A DNA stretch of 57,311 nucleotides from Kiritimatiellia bacterium (GTDB lineage: Bacteria; Verrucomicrobiota; Kiritimatiellia; UBA8416; JABMPJ01): NCBI GenBank assembly GCA_030745755.1, contig JASLOA010000042.1:1-57311 (forward strand). The letters are read 5' to 3'. The notes beneath the pieces are model-generated. The model did no database searches and was not told where the DNA came from. It saw nothing but the letters and a program-made list of their open reading frames with translations. The position numbers and the translations under genes were made by a program. Positions 45,996-55,488 of this stretch are shown in pieces (position 1 is the first letter of the stretch; each line of letters begins with the position of its first letter).

Positions 45996-46011
45996 TGGCA
46001 CGACTCTAGCA
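45996..46011 (+). promoter_or_regulatory. Sigma-54 promoter of the redox run
   Basis: TTGGCACG-ACTC-TAGCA differs from the -24/-12 consensus at one base of the core; GG (45997) and GC (46009) are correctly spaced. The predicted start is about 46022, 28 bases before the first ATG. Confidence 0.8.
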
Positions 46012-46049
46012 TTATGACTGGCAATGTATCTGTTCCTGCGGAGAGAACT

Positions 46050-46277
46050 ATGGCAAGATCCACACGTAGCTTAATAGAGAAGTCGCTGGCCATTTCTCGT
46101 CAGCTCACGATTCTGGCTGACCAGAGCGAGGCACAGTGCCACGATGACGGATGTGCTGTTCTGGTTGGCGTGATACGCGATTGCGCCTACAAGATAAGAG
46201 GGCGCGCCGAACAGGAACGCGAGGTACACCGCTTGAGAGGTAAGTGGGAGCTGGCAACAGCGCCCTCTGTGGAATAG
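46050..46277 (+). CDS. Small conserved protein of unknown function
   Basis: 75 residues, charged and helical (MARSTRSLIEKSLAISRQLT; RDCAYKIRGRAEQEREVHRL), with two Cys near the middle (QCHDDGCAVL). No membrane segment or signal. GGAGAG precedes the ATG. It is the first gene behind the sigma-54 promoter and lies 18 bases before the thioredoxin gene, so it is expressed with the redox set. I believe similar small proteins occur in PVC bacteria, without a known role; the middle of the family name is not known to me. Confidence 0.6.
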   Translation: MARSTRSLIEKSLAISRQLTILADQSEAQCHDDGCAVLVGVIRDCAYKIRGRAEQEREVHRLRGKWELATAPSVE

Positions 46278-46295
46278 AAAGAAAAAGGAGACAAC

Positions 46296-46790
46296 ATGTA
46301 CAAGCTGATGAGCGTGGCCTTGGTTGCGCTGACCACGATGGTGACGATAACGAGCGCTGCCCCGGAAGCCGAGGCCGGAGGGCATGCTGGATGGATGACC
46401 GATTTCGAGGCGGCCAAGAAACTCGCCGCCGAGAAGAAGCGTCCCATCCTGGCCGACTTCTCGGGATCGGACTGGTGCGGATGGTGCATCAAGCTCGACA
46501 AGGAAGTCTTCTCCAAGAAGCCTTTCAAAGCGTATGCCAAGCAGAACGTTGTGCTCTTCCTGGCCGACTTTCCTTCACGCACAGAGCAGCCGGCGAAACT
46601 CAAAGCACAGAATGAGAAGCTGGCCAAGACCTACGGTGTCCGCGGATTCCCGACGGTACTGCTTCTGGATGCCAAGGCCAAGGTGATCGGTCGTACCGGC
46701 TACCAGGCCGGTGGCCCGGAGGCCTATGTCAAACACATCAAAGAGTTGCTTGCCAAGGCCAAGGCAAAGCCGGCAGCTTCCGCGAACTAG
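46296..46790 (+). CDS. Exported thioredoxin-fold protein
   Basis: 164 residues: a signal peptide (MYKLMSVALVALTTMVTITS to AEA), then a thioredoxin-like domain with ILADFSGSDWCGWCIKLDKE (active pair CGWC) and the cis-Pro loop VRGFPTVLLLD. The extended region after the active site (VFSKKPFKAYAKQNVVLFLA) is of the DsbD-gamma/thioredoxin_7 type. Probably periplasmic thiol reduction. AAGGAG before the start; six bases before the DUF255 gene. Confidence 0.85.
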   Translation: MYKLMSVALVALTTMVTITSAAPEAEAGGHAGWMTDFEAAKKLAAEKKRPILADFSGSDWCGWCIKLDKEVFSKKPFKAYAKQNVVLFLADFPSRTEQPAKLKAQNEKLAKTYGVRGFPTVLLLDAKAKVIGRTGYQAGGPEAYVKHIKELLAKAKAKPAASAN

Positions 46791-46796
46791 GCGAAC

Positions 46797-49001
46797 GTGA
46801 AGATCATCACGATGGCGTTCACAACATGGTCGTTCGGATTGTGCCTGTGTACAGCGCTTCTGACGATGGTGGGCACCGGCTGCAGTGGTGATAGTGAGCC
46901 CAAGGAAACTCAGAGCGTGAGCCAGGCACCCCCAGTGCACACGAACCGGCTGGCCGGACAGAGCAGCCCGTATCTTCTGCAGCATGCCCACAACCCGGTG
47001 AACTGGTACCCGTGGGGCGATGAGGCGTTCGAAGCAGCCGCCCGACAGAACAAGCCTGTCTTTCTCTCGATCGGCTACTCCTCCTGTCACTGGTGTCATG
47101 TGATGGAGCACGAGTCGTTCTCCAAGGATGACGTTGCCGCCATTCTCAATGAGCATTTCATTTCGATCAAGGTGGACCGCGAAGAACGGCCCGACGTCGA
47201 TGACATCTACATGACCGCCGTCCAGCTCATGACCCGGAGCGGCGGGTGGCCGCTCTCGGTCTTTCTGACACCGGATCGGGAACCGTTTTTCGGCGGCACC
47301 TATTTTCCCCCGGATGATCGATACGGGCGACCGGGCTTCAAATCGCTCCTGGACAACATCGCCACTGCCTGGGCCACGCGACGCGAGGACATTCACGCGG
47401 ATGCGGCCCGCCTCACCGGTGCCGTACGGCTGGCTATGCAGTCCGAATCAACGCGGGGCATGACCCCTGCCCCGGCCCTGCTGGATGAAGCCGCGGCCAC
47501 GCTCGCGGGCAGCTATGATGAACAGTGGGGGGGATTCGGCGGGGCCCCCAAGTTTCCGCCAGCCGGCGCCCTCGCCTTTCTGCTGCGCCGTCACAGCCAC
47601 ACCGACGATCCCGCTCCTCTTGCGATCGTAGAACACACCCTCCAGGCAATGGCGCGCGGCGGCATGTACGACCAGCTGGGCGGCGGCTTCCATCGCTACG
47701 CCGTTGATGCCCGCTGGCTCGTACCCCATTTCGAGAAGATGCTCTATGACAACGCGCTGCTCTCCCGCGTCTATACAGAAGCCTGGCAAGTCACCGGCGA
47801 CCCCTTCTACCGGCGCATCGCCACCGAGACGCTCGACTACGTTCTGCGCGACATGACCGGACCGGGAGGCGGGTTCTACTCGGCCCAGGACGCCGACAGC
47901 GAAGGGGTCGAGGGCAAGTTCTATGTCTGGTCGCGCGATGAGCTGCTTGCCCTTCTCGGCGATGAGACAGGCGCACTCATAGCCGACTTCTTCGGGGTAT
48001 CCGGCAAAGGGAACTTCGAGGGGCACAACATTCTTCACGAGCCAGTACCACGGGCCGAGTTTGCTGCGAAGCGCGGCTTAACCGCTGAGGCCCTGGCCGC
48101 CACCATCAGCGATGCGCGCGCCGTCCTGCTGCGCGAACGCGCCAGGCGCATCCCGCCACTCACGGATGACAAAGTCATTACCGCCTGGAACGGCATGATG
48201 ATCGGAAGCATGGCGCGTGCCGGCGCAGCCTTCGATGACCCGCGCTACATTGAAGCTGCGGAACGCGCGGCCGCGTTCATAACCCGCGCACTCACACATG
48301 ACGACCGCCTGCACCGGTCCTGGCGCGGCGATGTGATCGGCCCGGACGGCTTTCTCGATGACTACGCCCACATGGCCATGGCACATATCGACCTCTACGA
48401 AGCAACATTCGACGCCTCTCATCTCACGCGGTCGGAAGCGTTGCTGCAGATACTCCAACAGGACTTCAGGAGTGGTGAAGCACCCGGCTTTGTGTTTGCC
48501 CCTACCAACCGCACCGACCTCCTGGCCGCCAGCCGCCCGATGACCGATGGTGCCATTCCATCCGGCAATGCCATCGCCATGACGGCCATGTTCCGCCTCT
48601 ATCGCCTGACAGGCAATGATTCCCTGCGCGAACGAGCCGATGCCATGCTGCATGCCATGACCCCCTCTGCGGGGAGCCACCCACACAGCTCTGCCTATGC
48701 GCTCATCGCCATGGAGTTCATGCTTTCATCGCCGCGAGAGCTGGTGTTGGCCGGGGCAAAGGAGCACCCCACCACGCAGGCCTTCTTGCGAACGATCCGA
48801 TCGCGCTTCCTGCCCAATGCCGTTATCGCCTGGGGACCCGGCACATCGGAGGATAGCGCCGCGGAACTCATCCCGCTGCTCAGAGACCGCGCCAGCGTGG
48901 AAGGACAGCCGGCACTCTACGTCTGTGAGGGGTTTGCATGCCGACAGCCAATCACAGATCCAGATCAATTTTCTGATGGTCGTCGGGAGCAGGATCGTTA
49001 A
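46797..49001 (+). CDS. DUF255 (YyaL/SSP411-type) thioredoxin-domain lipoprotein
   Basis: 734 residues. The N-terminal thioredoxin-like domain (about 50-210) has the family's [20 protein letters not shown] and [20 protein letters not shown] (pair CHWC); an (alpha/alpha)6 glycosidase-like barrel fills the rest ([52 protein letters not shown]). A lipoprotein signal (LLTMVGTGC) precedes it, so unlike the usual cytosolic form it is membrane-attached outside. Function in the family is poorly known. GTG start at 46797; an ATG at 46812 is possible. It lies six bases after the thioredoxin gene. Confidence 0.85.
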   Translation: MKIITMAFTTWSFGLCLCTALLTMVGTGCSGDSEPKETQSVSQAPPVHTNRLAGQSSPYLLQHAHNPVNWYPWGDEAFEAAARQNKPVFLSIGYSSCHWCHVMEHESFSKDDVAAILNEHFISIKVDREERPDVDDIYMTAVQLMTRSGGWPLSVFLTPDREPFFGGTYFPPDDRYGRPGFKSLLDNIATAWATRREDIHADAARLTGAVRLAMQSESTRGMTPAPALLDEAAATLAGSYDEQWGGFGGAPKFPPAGALAFLLRRHSHTDDPAPLAIVEHTLQAMARGGMYDQLGGGFHRYAVDARWLVPHFEKMLYDNALLSRVYTEAWQVTGDPFYRRIATETLDYVLRDMTGPGGGFYSAQDADSEGVEGKFYVWSRDELLALLGDETGALIADFFGVSGKGNFEGHNILHEPVPRAEFAAKRGLTAEALAATISDARAVLLRERARRIPPLTDDKVITAWNGMMIGSMARAGAAFDDPRYIEAAERAAAFITRALTHDDRLHRSWRGDVIGPDGFLDDYAHMAMAHIDLYEATFDASHLTRSEALLQILQQDFRSGEAPGFVFAPTNRTDLLAASRPMTDGAIPSGNAIAMTAMFRLYRLTGNDSLRERADAMLHAMTPSAGSHPHSSAYALIAMEFMLSSPRELVLAGAKEHPTTQAFLRTIRSRFLPNAVIAWGPGTSEDSAAELIPLLRDRASVEGQPALYVCEGFACRQPITDPDQFSDGRREQDR

Positions 49002-49088
49002 ACTGCCAGGCATGTTAGGGTGTTCCTCCGCGGGGCAACGGCCCCCGCGAGAGCCGTCCTGTTGTTAGCTACAAGAGAGGAGTTCGTC

Positions 49089-49661
49089 ATGGATCTTAAA
49101 GGAAGCCAGACCGAGAAAAACGTGATGGCCGCATTTGCAGGGGAATCACAGGCCCGCAACCGGTATGCCTACTATGCCAAGAAGGCGCGGAAGGACGGCT
49201 ACCAGCAGATTGCTGACATCTTCGAAGAAACCGCCAACCAGGAACGCCAGCACGCCTCGTCGCTCTTCAAGAAGATGACCGGTGGCGAAACCGAAATCAC
49301 GGGGTCCTTCCCGTTCGGCCTAACCGGCGACACCACCGACAACCTTGCCGCTGCGGCCGCGGGAGAGAACCACGAGTGGACCGACATGTATCCCGGCTTT
49401 GCCAAGATCGCGCGCGATGAGGGGTTCGACGAAATCGCTGCGCTCTTCTCTTCCATCGCCGTGGCGGAGAAACAACACGAAAAGCGCTATCTCGAGCTCA
49501 AGGCCAATATCGACGGCGAGCGCGTCTTCCAGCGCGACGAACCGGTCACCTGGCATTGTATCAAATGTGGATACGTGCATACGGGCACCAAGGCACCGAA
49601 CGTCTGTCCGGCCTGTGCGCACCCGCAGGCATACTTTGAACTTCTGGGTGAGAACTGGTAG
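49089..49661 (+). CDS. Rubrerythrin
   Basis: 190 residues, standard length. A four-helix di-iron domain ([52 protein letters not shown]) with the Glu/His ligands is followed by a rubredoxin-type FeCys4 domain ([23 protein letters not shown]). It reduces peroxide in the cytosol of anaerobes. The start follows AGAGAGGAG. The 87-base gap before it contains a GC hairpin (CGCGGGG/CCCCGCG), possibly partial termination within the run. Confidence 0.93.
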   Translation: MDLKGSQTEKNVMAAFAGESQARNRYAYYAKKARKDGYQQIADIFEETANQERQHASSLFKKMTGGETEITGSFPFGLTGDTTDNLAAAAAGENHEWTDMYPGFAKIARDEGFDEIAALFSSIAVAEKQHEKRYLELKANIDGERVFQRDEPVTWHCIKCGYVHTGTKAPNVCPACAHPQAYFELLGENW

Positions 49662-49733
49662 AACCGAGGGGTGAAGACCGACAGCACGAGGCATACTTAC
49701 TTACGGCTTACGTAAGAACAGGGAGAGAAGAAG

Positions 49734-50255
49734 ATGGTTACGGATAAGATGGCGCAAGCCTTGAACGAGCAGATCAACGCCGAATTATACTCGGCCTACC
49801 TTTACCTCGCGATGGCGAGTTGGGCGGGGACGCAGGGCATGCGTGGCGCATCAAGCTGGTTCTTTGTACAAGCCCGCGAAGAGATGACACATGTGTGGCG
49901 CTTCTATGACTATATCAGCAGCCAGGGCCGCCAGGTCATTCTGGATGCCGTCGAGAAACCGCCCGCTGATTTCGAAACCATGATGAAGGCGTTCGAAGAA
50001 ACCCTGGCTCATGAACAGAAAGTCACCGGGCTCATCAACGATCTCGTGGCCACGGCACGCACGGAGAATGATAACGCCACGGCTATCTTCCTGCAATGGT
50101 ATGTCACCGAGCAGGTCGAAGAAGAAGAGAGCGTCGGCGAGATCATCGATCAGCTCAAACTGGCCGGAGACGAGGGCGGCGGCCTGCTGATGATTGACCG
50201 CGAGCTGGGTACACGGGTGTTCAGCATGCCCGCCGATCTTGCTGCCGGCGCCTGA
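49734..50255 (+). CDS. ftnA: Ferritin (FtnA type)
   Basis: 173 residues. Ferroxidase ligands are in NEQINAELYSAYLYLAMASW (Glu17), REEMTHVWRFYDYI (Glu-Glu-x2-His), and the later FEETLAHEQKV and WYVTEQVEEE. It stores iron as ferrihydrite in a 24-mer shell. GGGAGAGAAG precedes the ATG; an upstream palindrome CTTACGTAAG (49707-49716) may be a control site. Next to rubrerythrin it links iron storage with peroxide defence. Confidence 0.93.
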   Translation: MVTDKMAQALNEQINAELYSAYLYLAMASWAGTQGMRGASSWFFVQAREEMTHVWRFYDYISSQGRQVILDAVEKPPADFETMMKAFEETLAHEQKVTGLINDLVATARTENDNATAIFLQWYVTEQVEEEESVGEIIDQLKLAGDEGGGLLMIDRELGTRVFSMPADLAAGA

Positions 50256-50293
50256 TCGTTCTCGCGTTCTGAACTGAGCAACGGACGGAAGAT

Positions 50294-51886
50294 ATGCGAT
50301 ATATTGTGACCTTGATACTCATGTTAGGACTGGCGCTTGCCGGCCATGCCCAGAATGAGGAGGTCGCTGTTCAAGCCGCATTGGAAGGCGGCGACGCGCA
50401 GCCGACCGTGGTGGTGCGGTTCACCGTTCCGGCAGGGCACTATGTTTACGCCGACCGGGTCTCCGTCGACGCCGACACAGTCGAACTGACGCCCATCCTG
50501 ACACCCACGCCCAAGCTGAAACCCGATCCATTCAGCGGCGAGGAGGTCGGCGTATTCGACCATGATGTAACCTTCGTCTACAGCCCTTCGGCCATGCCGC
50601 CGGATGGCGTAGCCCTGGCAGTAGGCTACCAAGCCTGTAATGCGTCCATCTGTTTCCGCCCCATGACGGAAACGTTCGCGCTGGGCGGCAAGGATACTGC
50701 CCCGGCGATGACGACACCGGGTGCAGAGACCGCTTCTACGAAGGCCGGATGGGTGACAGCCCTGGAGGCGTTCCGCATTGCCGGCACGCACGCGGGCTAT
50801 CTCAAGTCGGAACCATTCATCGCCTTTATCGAAGAGGCCCGCAGTGGCAATGCCCGCGACGATGCGCTGCGCACCGCGTTCGAGACCCGGGGCGCCTGGC
50901 TGGTGATCCTATTGATACTTGTCGGCGGACTGGCGCTCAACCTGACGCCGTGTGTACTGCCCATGATCCCTATCAACATCGCGATCATCGGCGCGGGCGC
51001 ACAAGCCGGATCCCGCGCGCGAGGGTTCGCGCTGGGGGCGGCCTACGGGCTCGGTATCGCAGTAGTATACGGCGTACTCGGGTTGGTCGTCATCCTGACC
51101 GGCGCCAAGTTTGGCGCCCTGAACGCGTCTCCCCTGTTCAACCTCACCATCGCACTGATCTTCCTCGCGCTCTCCCTGGCGATGTTCGATGTCTTCATTA
51201 TTGATCTCTCGCGCTTCCAGGCCAAGGCCGGCCCCAGGAAGCGGGGCGGCTTTATCACGGCCGTTCTGCTGGGGGGCGTCGCTGCTTTGCTCGCCGGGGC
51301 CTGCGTGGCCCCCGTTCTCATCTCCGTTCTACTGCTCGCCGCAGATCTCTACGCGCGCGGCAGTGGCGTGGGGCTCGTTCTGCCCTTCCTGCTCGGCGTC
51401 GGAATGGCGCTGCCCTGGCCGTTCGCCGGCGCGGGCCTCTCATTCCTACCCAAGCCGGGTAAGTGGATGGAGCGGGTCAAGATGGGCTTTGGCGTCATTA
51501 TCATTCTCTTCGCGCTCTGGTACGGCAAACTCGGCGTTTCGCTTCTGCTCTCACGCAGCGATGCGGCCCGCGACGCAGTGGTCGCCGCACAGCAGGAGAC
51601 AGCCAAGAGCGGCTGGCTGACCTCGCTGGACGTGGCGCTGGCCACCGCCACCCAAAGCCAACAGCCGGTATTCATAGATTTCTGGGCAAGCTGGTGTAAG
51701 AACTGTCTCAAGATGGACAAGACCACGTTCAAGGATCCGGCCGTCGTGGCCGCTCTGGATGACTTCGTGCGGGTCAAGGTCCAGGCTGAAGATGTCTCGG
51801 ATTCCGAGACCAAGGCCATGCTGGACCGATTTGATGCCATCGGGTTGCCAACATACGTGGTGCTGTTACCCGGAGGGAAAGAGTGA
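50294..51886 (+). CDS. dsbD: DsbD-like thiol:disulfide reductase, short C-terminus
   Basis: 530 residues: a signal peptide; a periplasmic DsbD-alpha domain (about 20-135, Cys pair in YQACNASICFRPM); eight membrane helices with the transmembrane Cys pair (LNLTPCVLPMIPINIAIIGA; AALLAGACVAPVLISVLLLA); and a C-terminal thioredoxin domain (FIDFWASWCKNCLKMDKTTF). It carries electrons from cytosolic thioredoxin to the periplasm, here probably to the exported thioredoxin and DUF255 proteins. The chain stops at GLPTYVVLLPGGKE, about 25 residues before the usual end, right on the zwf start (TGATG overlap). Confidence 0.88.
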   Translation: MRYIVTLILMLGLALAGHAQNEEVAVQAALEGGDAQPTVVVRFTVPAGHYVYADRVSVDADTVELTPILTPTPKLKPDPFSGEEVGVFDHDVTFVYSPSAMPPDGVALAVGYQACNASICFRPMTETFALGGKDTAPAMTTPGAETASTKAGWVTALEAFRIAGTHAGYLKSEPFIAFIEEARSGNARDDALRTAFETRGAWLVILLILVGGLALNLTPCVLPMIPINIAIIGAGAQAGSRARGFALGAAYGLGIAVVYGVLGLVVILTGAKFGALNASPLFNLTIALIFLALSLAMFDVFIIDLSRFQAKAGPRKRGGFITAVLLGGVAALLAGACVAPVLISVLLLAADLYARGSGVGLVLPFLLGVGMALPWPFAGAGLSFLPKPGKWMERVKMGFGVIIILFALWYGKLGVSLLLSRSDAARDAVVAAQQETAKSGWLTSLDVALATATQSQQPVFIDFWASWCKNCLKMDKTTFKDPAVVAALDDFVRVKVQAEDVSDSETKAMLDRFDAIGLPTYVVLLPGGKE

Positions 51887-53367
51887 TGTCGCATAAGTCT
51901 GACTTGGGAACACTGTCTGTTGTTGTCGTGGGCGCGTCGGGCGATCTTGCCAAACGCAAGATCTTTCCCGCCCTCTTCGCGCTGTACTGCCAGGGCTTTC
52001 TGCCCGCGGAGCTAACGATCACCGGTTTCGCCAGATCGCACCTGAGCCAGGAGGAGTTCCGTGCACGCATCACAGAACACCTGACCTGCCGCTATACGCC
52101 CGGAGAGAAAGACTGTGCCGAAAAGATGGAGACATTTCTCAGCCACTGCCACTATGTGAGCGGACAGTACGGCTCCACCGATGCGTTTCTCGACCTCTTC
52201 ATGCACCTGCAACAGTTCGAGCCGCACAGTCGCACGAATCGCCTCTTCTATCTTGCGATTCCCCCCTCAGTGTTCCTGGACGTAGCGAAGGCGATCGGCA
52301 GTGCCGGCTTTGTCTACTGCGGCGAGACATCCCCCTGGTCGCGCGTGGTGGTTGAAAAACCCTTTGGCGAAGATCGCGATTCCTCCGACGAACTCGTGCA
52401 TGAGCTCAGTCTCGTGTTCTCAGAGGACCAGACCTTCCGCATCGACCACTACCTCGGCAAGGAAGTGATCCAGAATCTCCTGGTACTCCGTTTCGCCAAC
52501 CGCATCTTCGAGCCGCTCTGGACCAAAGAGCACATCAAGAGCGTGCAGATCTCCTGGGCCGAACAGCTCGGCGTAGAGGGGCGCGGCGGCTACTTTGACC
52601 AGTACGGTATCATCCGGGACGTCGTACAGAACCACCTGCTCCAGATCCTCTCCCTCGTGGCCATGGAGCCGCCCGCGCGACATGCCTCGGGTTCCATCCG
52701 CAAGGAGAAGGTTAGCGTCTTGAAGAGCATCAGGCCCGCCGCCCTTGAAGACATGGTGTTGGGTCAGTACACAACAGCAGCCGAAGGCGCCTCGCCGCGT
52801 CCCGGCTATACCGACGACGAGACCGTGCCGGACGACTCACGCACCTGCACCTACGCGGCCGCGCTGTTGCATATCGATAATCCGCGCTGGGAGGGTGTGC
52901 CCTTTCTTCTGCGTGCCGGCAAGGCGCTCGACCGCAAGACCACCGAGATCAAAATTCTGTTTCACGATCTCGACAACTGCGTGTTCTGTGGACCGGAAGA
53001 CTGCCCGCACGCAAACGAATTGGTCATCCGCGTGCAGCCCGATGAAGCCATCATCTTCCGCATCATGAGCAAAGTGCCCGGCCTTGAGCTGGACATGGAG
53101 TCACGCGACCTGGACCTGCAGTATGACACCGCCTTTTCCGAATTGATCCCGGACGCCTACGAAGACCTGCTCCTGGACGTAATCCAGGGCGAGAAGAGCC
53201 TCTTCATTGGCAGCCAGGAACTGGCGGCCGCCTGGGATATCTTCACACCTGTGCTTCAAGCCATTGACGAGAACGGCGTGCGACCGTTACCTTACCCATT
53301 CGGCAGCACCGGTCCGTCCGAGGCGATGGATCTCGCCGTTAAGGCGGGCGGTGTGTGGCGGCAATAG
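51886..53367 (+). CDS. zwf: Glucose-6-phosphate dehydrogenase
   Basis: 493 residues. The NADP site is VVVGASGDLAKRKIFPALFA; the catalytic motif is FRIDHYLGKEVIQNLLVLRF; the EKPFG loop is VVVEKPFGEDRDSS. It makes 6-phosphogluconolactone and NADPH in the cytosol, the reducing power that thioredoxin and DsbD need. The start overlaps the dsbD stop, so expression is coupled. No pgl or gnd gene follows, which is unusual for an oxidative-pentose operon and supports a redox role. Confidence 0.95.
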   Translation: MSHKSDLGTLSVVVVGASGDLAKRKIFPALFALYCQGFLPAELTITGFARSHLSQEEFRARITEHLTCRYTPGEKDCAEKMETFLSHCHYVSGQYGSTDAFLDLFMHLQQFEPHSRTNRLFYLAIPPSVFLDVAKAIGSAGFVYCGETSPWSRVVVEKPFGEDRDSSDELVHELSLVFSEDQTFRIDHYLGKEVIQNLLVLRFANRIFEPLWTKEHIKSVQISWAEQLGVEGRGGYFDQYGIIRDVVQNHLLQILSLVAMEPPARHASGSIRKEKVSVLKSIRPAALEDMVLGQYTTAAEGASPRPGYTDDETVPDDSRTCTYAAALLHIDNPRWEGVPFLLRAGKALDRKTTEIKILFHDLDNCVFCGPEDCPHANELVIRVQPDEAIIFRIMSKVPGLELDMESRDLDLQYDTAFSELIPDAYEDLLLDVIQGEKSLFIGSQELAAAWDIFTPVLQAIDENGVRPLPYPFGSTGPSEAMDLAVKAGGVWRQ

Positions 53368-53409
53368 GACTGCGGACTGTAAGAACAAGACAAACAGAGG
53401 ATCGAACTC

Positions 53410-53586
53410 ATGAGTGATACAGATTGCAAAGGCGACCATACCGGCCATCTCTGTGTACTGGTTAGCCAGAAAAATTTCACCGCAATCAGGGAGCTGGTCA
53501 AGAACCCCCAGTTCATCTGCTTCAACTGCGGCCGGGTAGCGGACTCTGAGAAGAATCTCTGCAATCCCATGCCGATTGAAGACTAA
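53410..53586 (+). CDS. Small Cys-rich protein of unknown function
   Basis: 58 residues: MSDTDCKGDHTGHLCVLVSQ, then FICFNCGRVADSEKNLCNPM. The pattern C-x8-C ... C-x2-C ... C and the His residues suggest a zinc-binding or rubredoxin-like knuckle. I know similar 55-60-residue proteins from anaerobes, with no function. AGAGG lies before the ATG, 42 bases after zwf. Its stop overlaps the convergent kinase stop by four bases. Confidence 0.75.
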   Translation: MSDTDCKGDHTGHLCVLVSQKNFTAIRELVKNPQFICFNCGRVADSEKNLCNPMPIED

Positions 53587-55325
53587 CGCTTCTGCTCGTG
53601 GCGCTTCAGGACGCGTGTCACCGTCTCGGTGAACTGTTCGCCGCTGTAGGGTTTCTGCAAAAACGTCCACGACGAAGACGACAGGTGTTCGCGCACATAG
53701 TCGCGCGAGAAACCTGATGTCACGACGATGGCGGCCTGTGGATCTGTGCCCAGGATCTGCTCCGGCAGAGCCACGCCTCCCGATGTGGGCATCATGAAGT
53801 CGATGATGGCCAGGGAGATTTCCTCACTGCGTTCGCGGAAAGCGCGCAGGGCTGTGCTGGCATCGCTGGCGAAGTAGACCGTGAAACCGGCCTCCTGCAG
53901 AGCGGTGCGCATGAGCAACAGATCCTCGGGCGAGTCGTCTGCCACGAGCACGCTCTTTCCTTCGAGCGAAACGGGTTTCTCCTCCCGTTTCTCTGTATCC
54001 TTGCGCAGGAATACGCGGAAAATCGTACCCACGCCTTCGCGACTTCTTACATCAATCCAGCCCCCCATGCCCTGGGCGATGCTCTGTGCAAGGGACAGGC
54101 CAAGCCCCAGCGACTGGCTACCCTCCTTCGTCGTGAACAGCGGCTCAAAGATATGGCGCGCAACCGATCGACTCATCCCCACACCGGTATCCCGGATGCG
54201 TAGCCCCACAAAAACACCCCCCTTGGCCTTCGGATTGACCCGCGGCTTCAGGATGCGCCGCTCAATCGTGTCGACCGTGATTGTGCCGCCCTGCGGCATA
54301 GCTTCAGCCGAGTTGGTCATAATGCTCATGAGCACATCGATCAACTGATCTGCATCGGCCTCCACATGGGGCAGCGAAGCCGGTTTCACCACAGCCTGCA
54401 CGTTGCGAGGAACGAACACGTGGTCGAGCAACTCGAATGTACGGCGAACCACATCATCCAATGGCACGGATTCCACGTCTCCAGAGCCGGGCGCGCTGGC
54501 CTTGGCCACGTGCATGAGACGCCGCGTCAGCTCAGAGGCGTGGCGCGTGGCTTCTACAATACGCTGGGCATGGCGATGCGCGCGCGTGTCGGGGATAAGA
54601 CTGTCGACCAGAAACGAGGCATACCCATCGATGGCCGTGAGGACATTGCCGAAGTTCTGGGAGACCGTTTCTGCCAGTGCACCCACCGCGTCCAGGCGTT
54701 CGCTCTCACGCAAGGCCGCCTCCAGGCGTCGCTGATCCGTGATGTCATCGCCCGAGCTCAGCGTGCCGCTGACGGCTCCATCTTCGTCATACACCAACGC
54801 GTTGCGCCAGGCAATCATGCGACGTCCGCGCCTACGCGTCATCACATGATTCTCGTAGCGCTTCACATTTTCCACCTCGCCCGCCATCAGCTGGCCGAAG
54901 GCGGCTCGTCTCTCGGCGCGGTCGTCCTCCGGGACGAAATTCTCGAACCAGTCGTGAGCGACAATATCGGATTCCTCACACTCCAACACATCGCAGCCGG
55001 CCTGGTTAATCAACACCACCACGCCGTCCCGGTTCAACACCACCACGATGGCGCCGGTGATATCGAGGTACTGACTGATCCGGTCGCGCTCCTTGCGAAG
55101 CTCCAGTTCGGTGGCACGACGCTGGTCGATCTCGGCCGCAAACTGCTTGCCGGCCATACAGAGCCCGCTGGCGCACTCGCTCAAGATCGCACCCAGTTCA
55201 TCGCGCAGCTGCCCGATGTCCAGCGTCTCCTCTGCACTCAGCGAATCGTGCAAGACGCGCGCACGCTCGTGAAGCGCCTCAACATCGCGCAGAAGATCGC
55301 CTGTATCTTTTTTGTCCTCGTCCAT
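53583..55325 (-). CDS. Hybrid sensor kinase with degenerate phospho-acceptor
   Basis: 580 residues, no membrane segment: an N-terminal coiled coil (1-85), PAS (about 80-200), a HisKA-like dimerisation helix (205-275), HATPase (about 290-442; N box MTNSAEAM, G1 RDTGVGMS, F FEPLFTTKE, G2 LGLGLSLA) and a C-terminal receiver (455-575; acidic DD463-464, Asp509 in AIIDFMMP, Lys558). The H box, usually 'AHDFNN', reads SQNFGN: the His is Gln223. It cannot autophosphorylate in the normal way. It may be an ATP-binding regulator, a phosphatase for its receiver, or partner with another kinase. Confidence 0.85.
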   Translation of the reverse strand: MDEDKKDTGDLLRDVEALHERARVLHDSLSAEETLDIGQLRDELGAILSECASGLCMAGKQFAAEIDQRRATELELRKERDRISQYLDITGAIVVVLNRDGVVVLINQAGCDVLECEESDIVAHDWFENFVPEDDRAERRAAFGQLMAGEVENVKRYENHVMTRRRGRRMIAWRNALVYDEDGAVSGTLSSGDDITDQRRLEAALRESERLDAVGALAETVSQNFGNVLTAIDGYASFLVDSLIPDTRAHRHAQRIVEATRHASELTRRLMHVAKASAPGSGDVESVPLDDVVRRTFELLDHVFVPRNVQAVVKPASLPHVEADADQLIDVLMSIMTNSAEAMPQGGTITVDTIERRILKPRVNPKAKGGVFVGLRIRDTGVGMSRSVARHIFEPLFTTKEGSQSLGLGLSLAQSIAQGMGGWIDVRSREGVGTIFRVFLRKDTEKREEKPVSLEGKSVLVADDSPEDLLLMRTALQEAGFTVYFASDASTALRAFRERSEEISLAIIDFMMPTSGGVALPEQILGTDPQAAIVVTSGFSRDYVREHLSSSSWTFLQKPYSGEQFTETVTRVLKRHEQKR

Positions 55326-55488
55326 AGCTTTTCAGTTGGAATCTGTGAATGCCGTCACCACTTTTATACCCCATCATGCTACGGCAACAACATCCGGACA
55401 AACAAGGAGATTCCCCCTCGGCGCCCCGGCACCTTCCACCCGCTTTGCTCTCGTCCGATCGCGGCGGCTGTGGTAGATATGCATCGTG

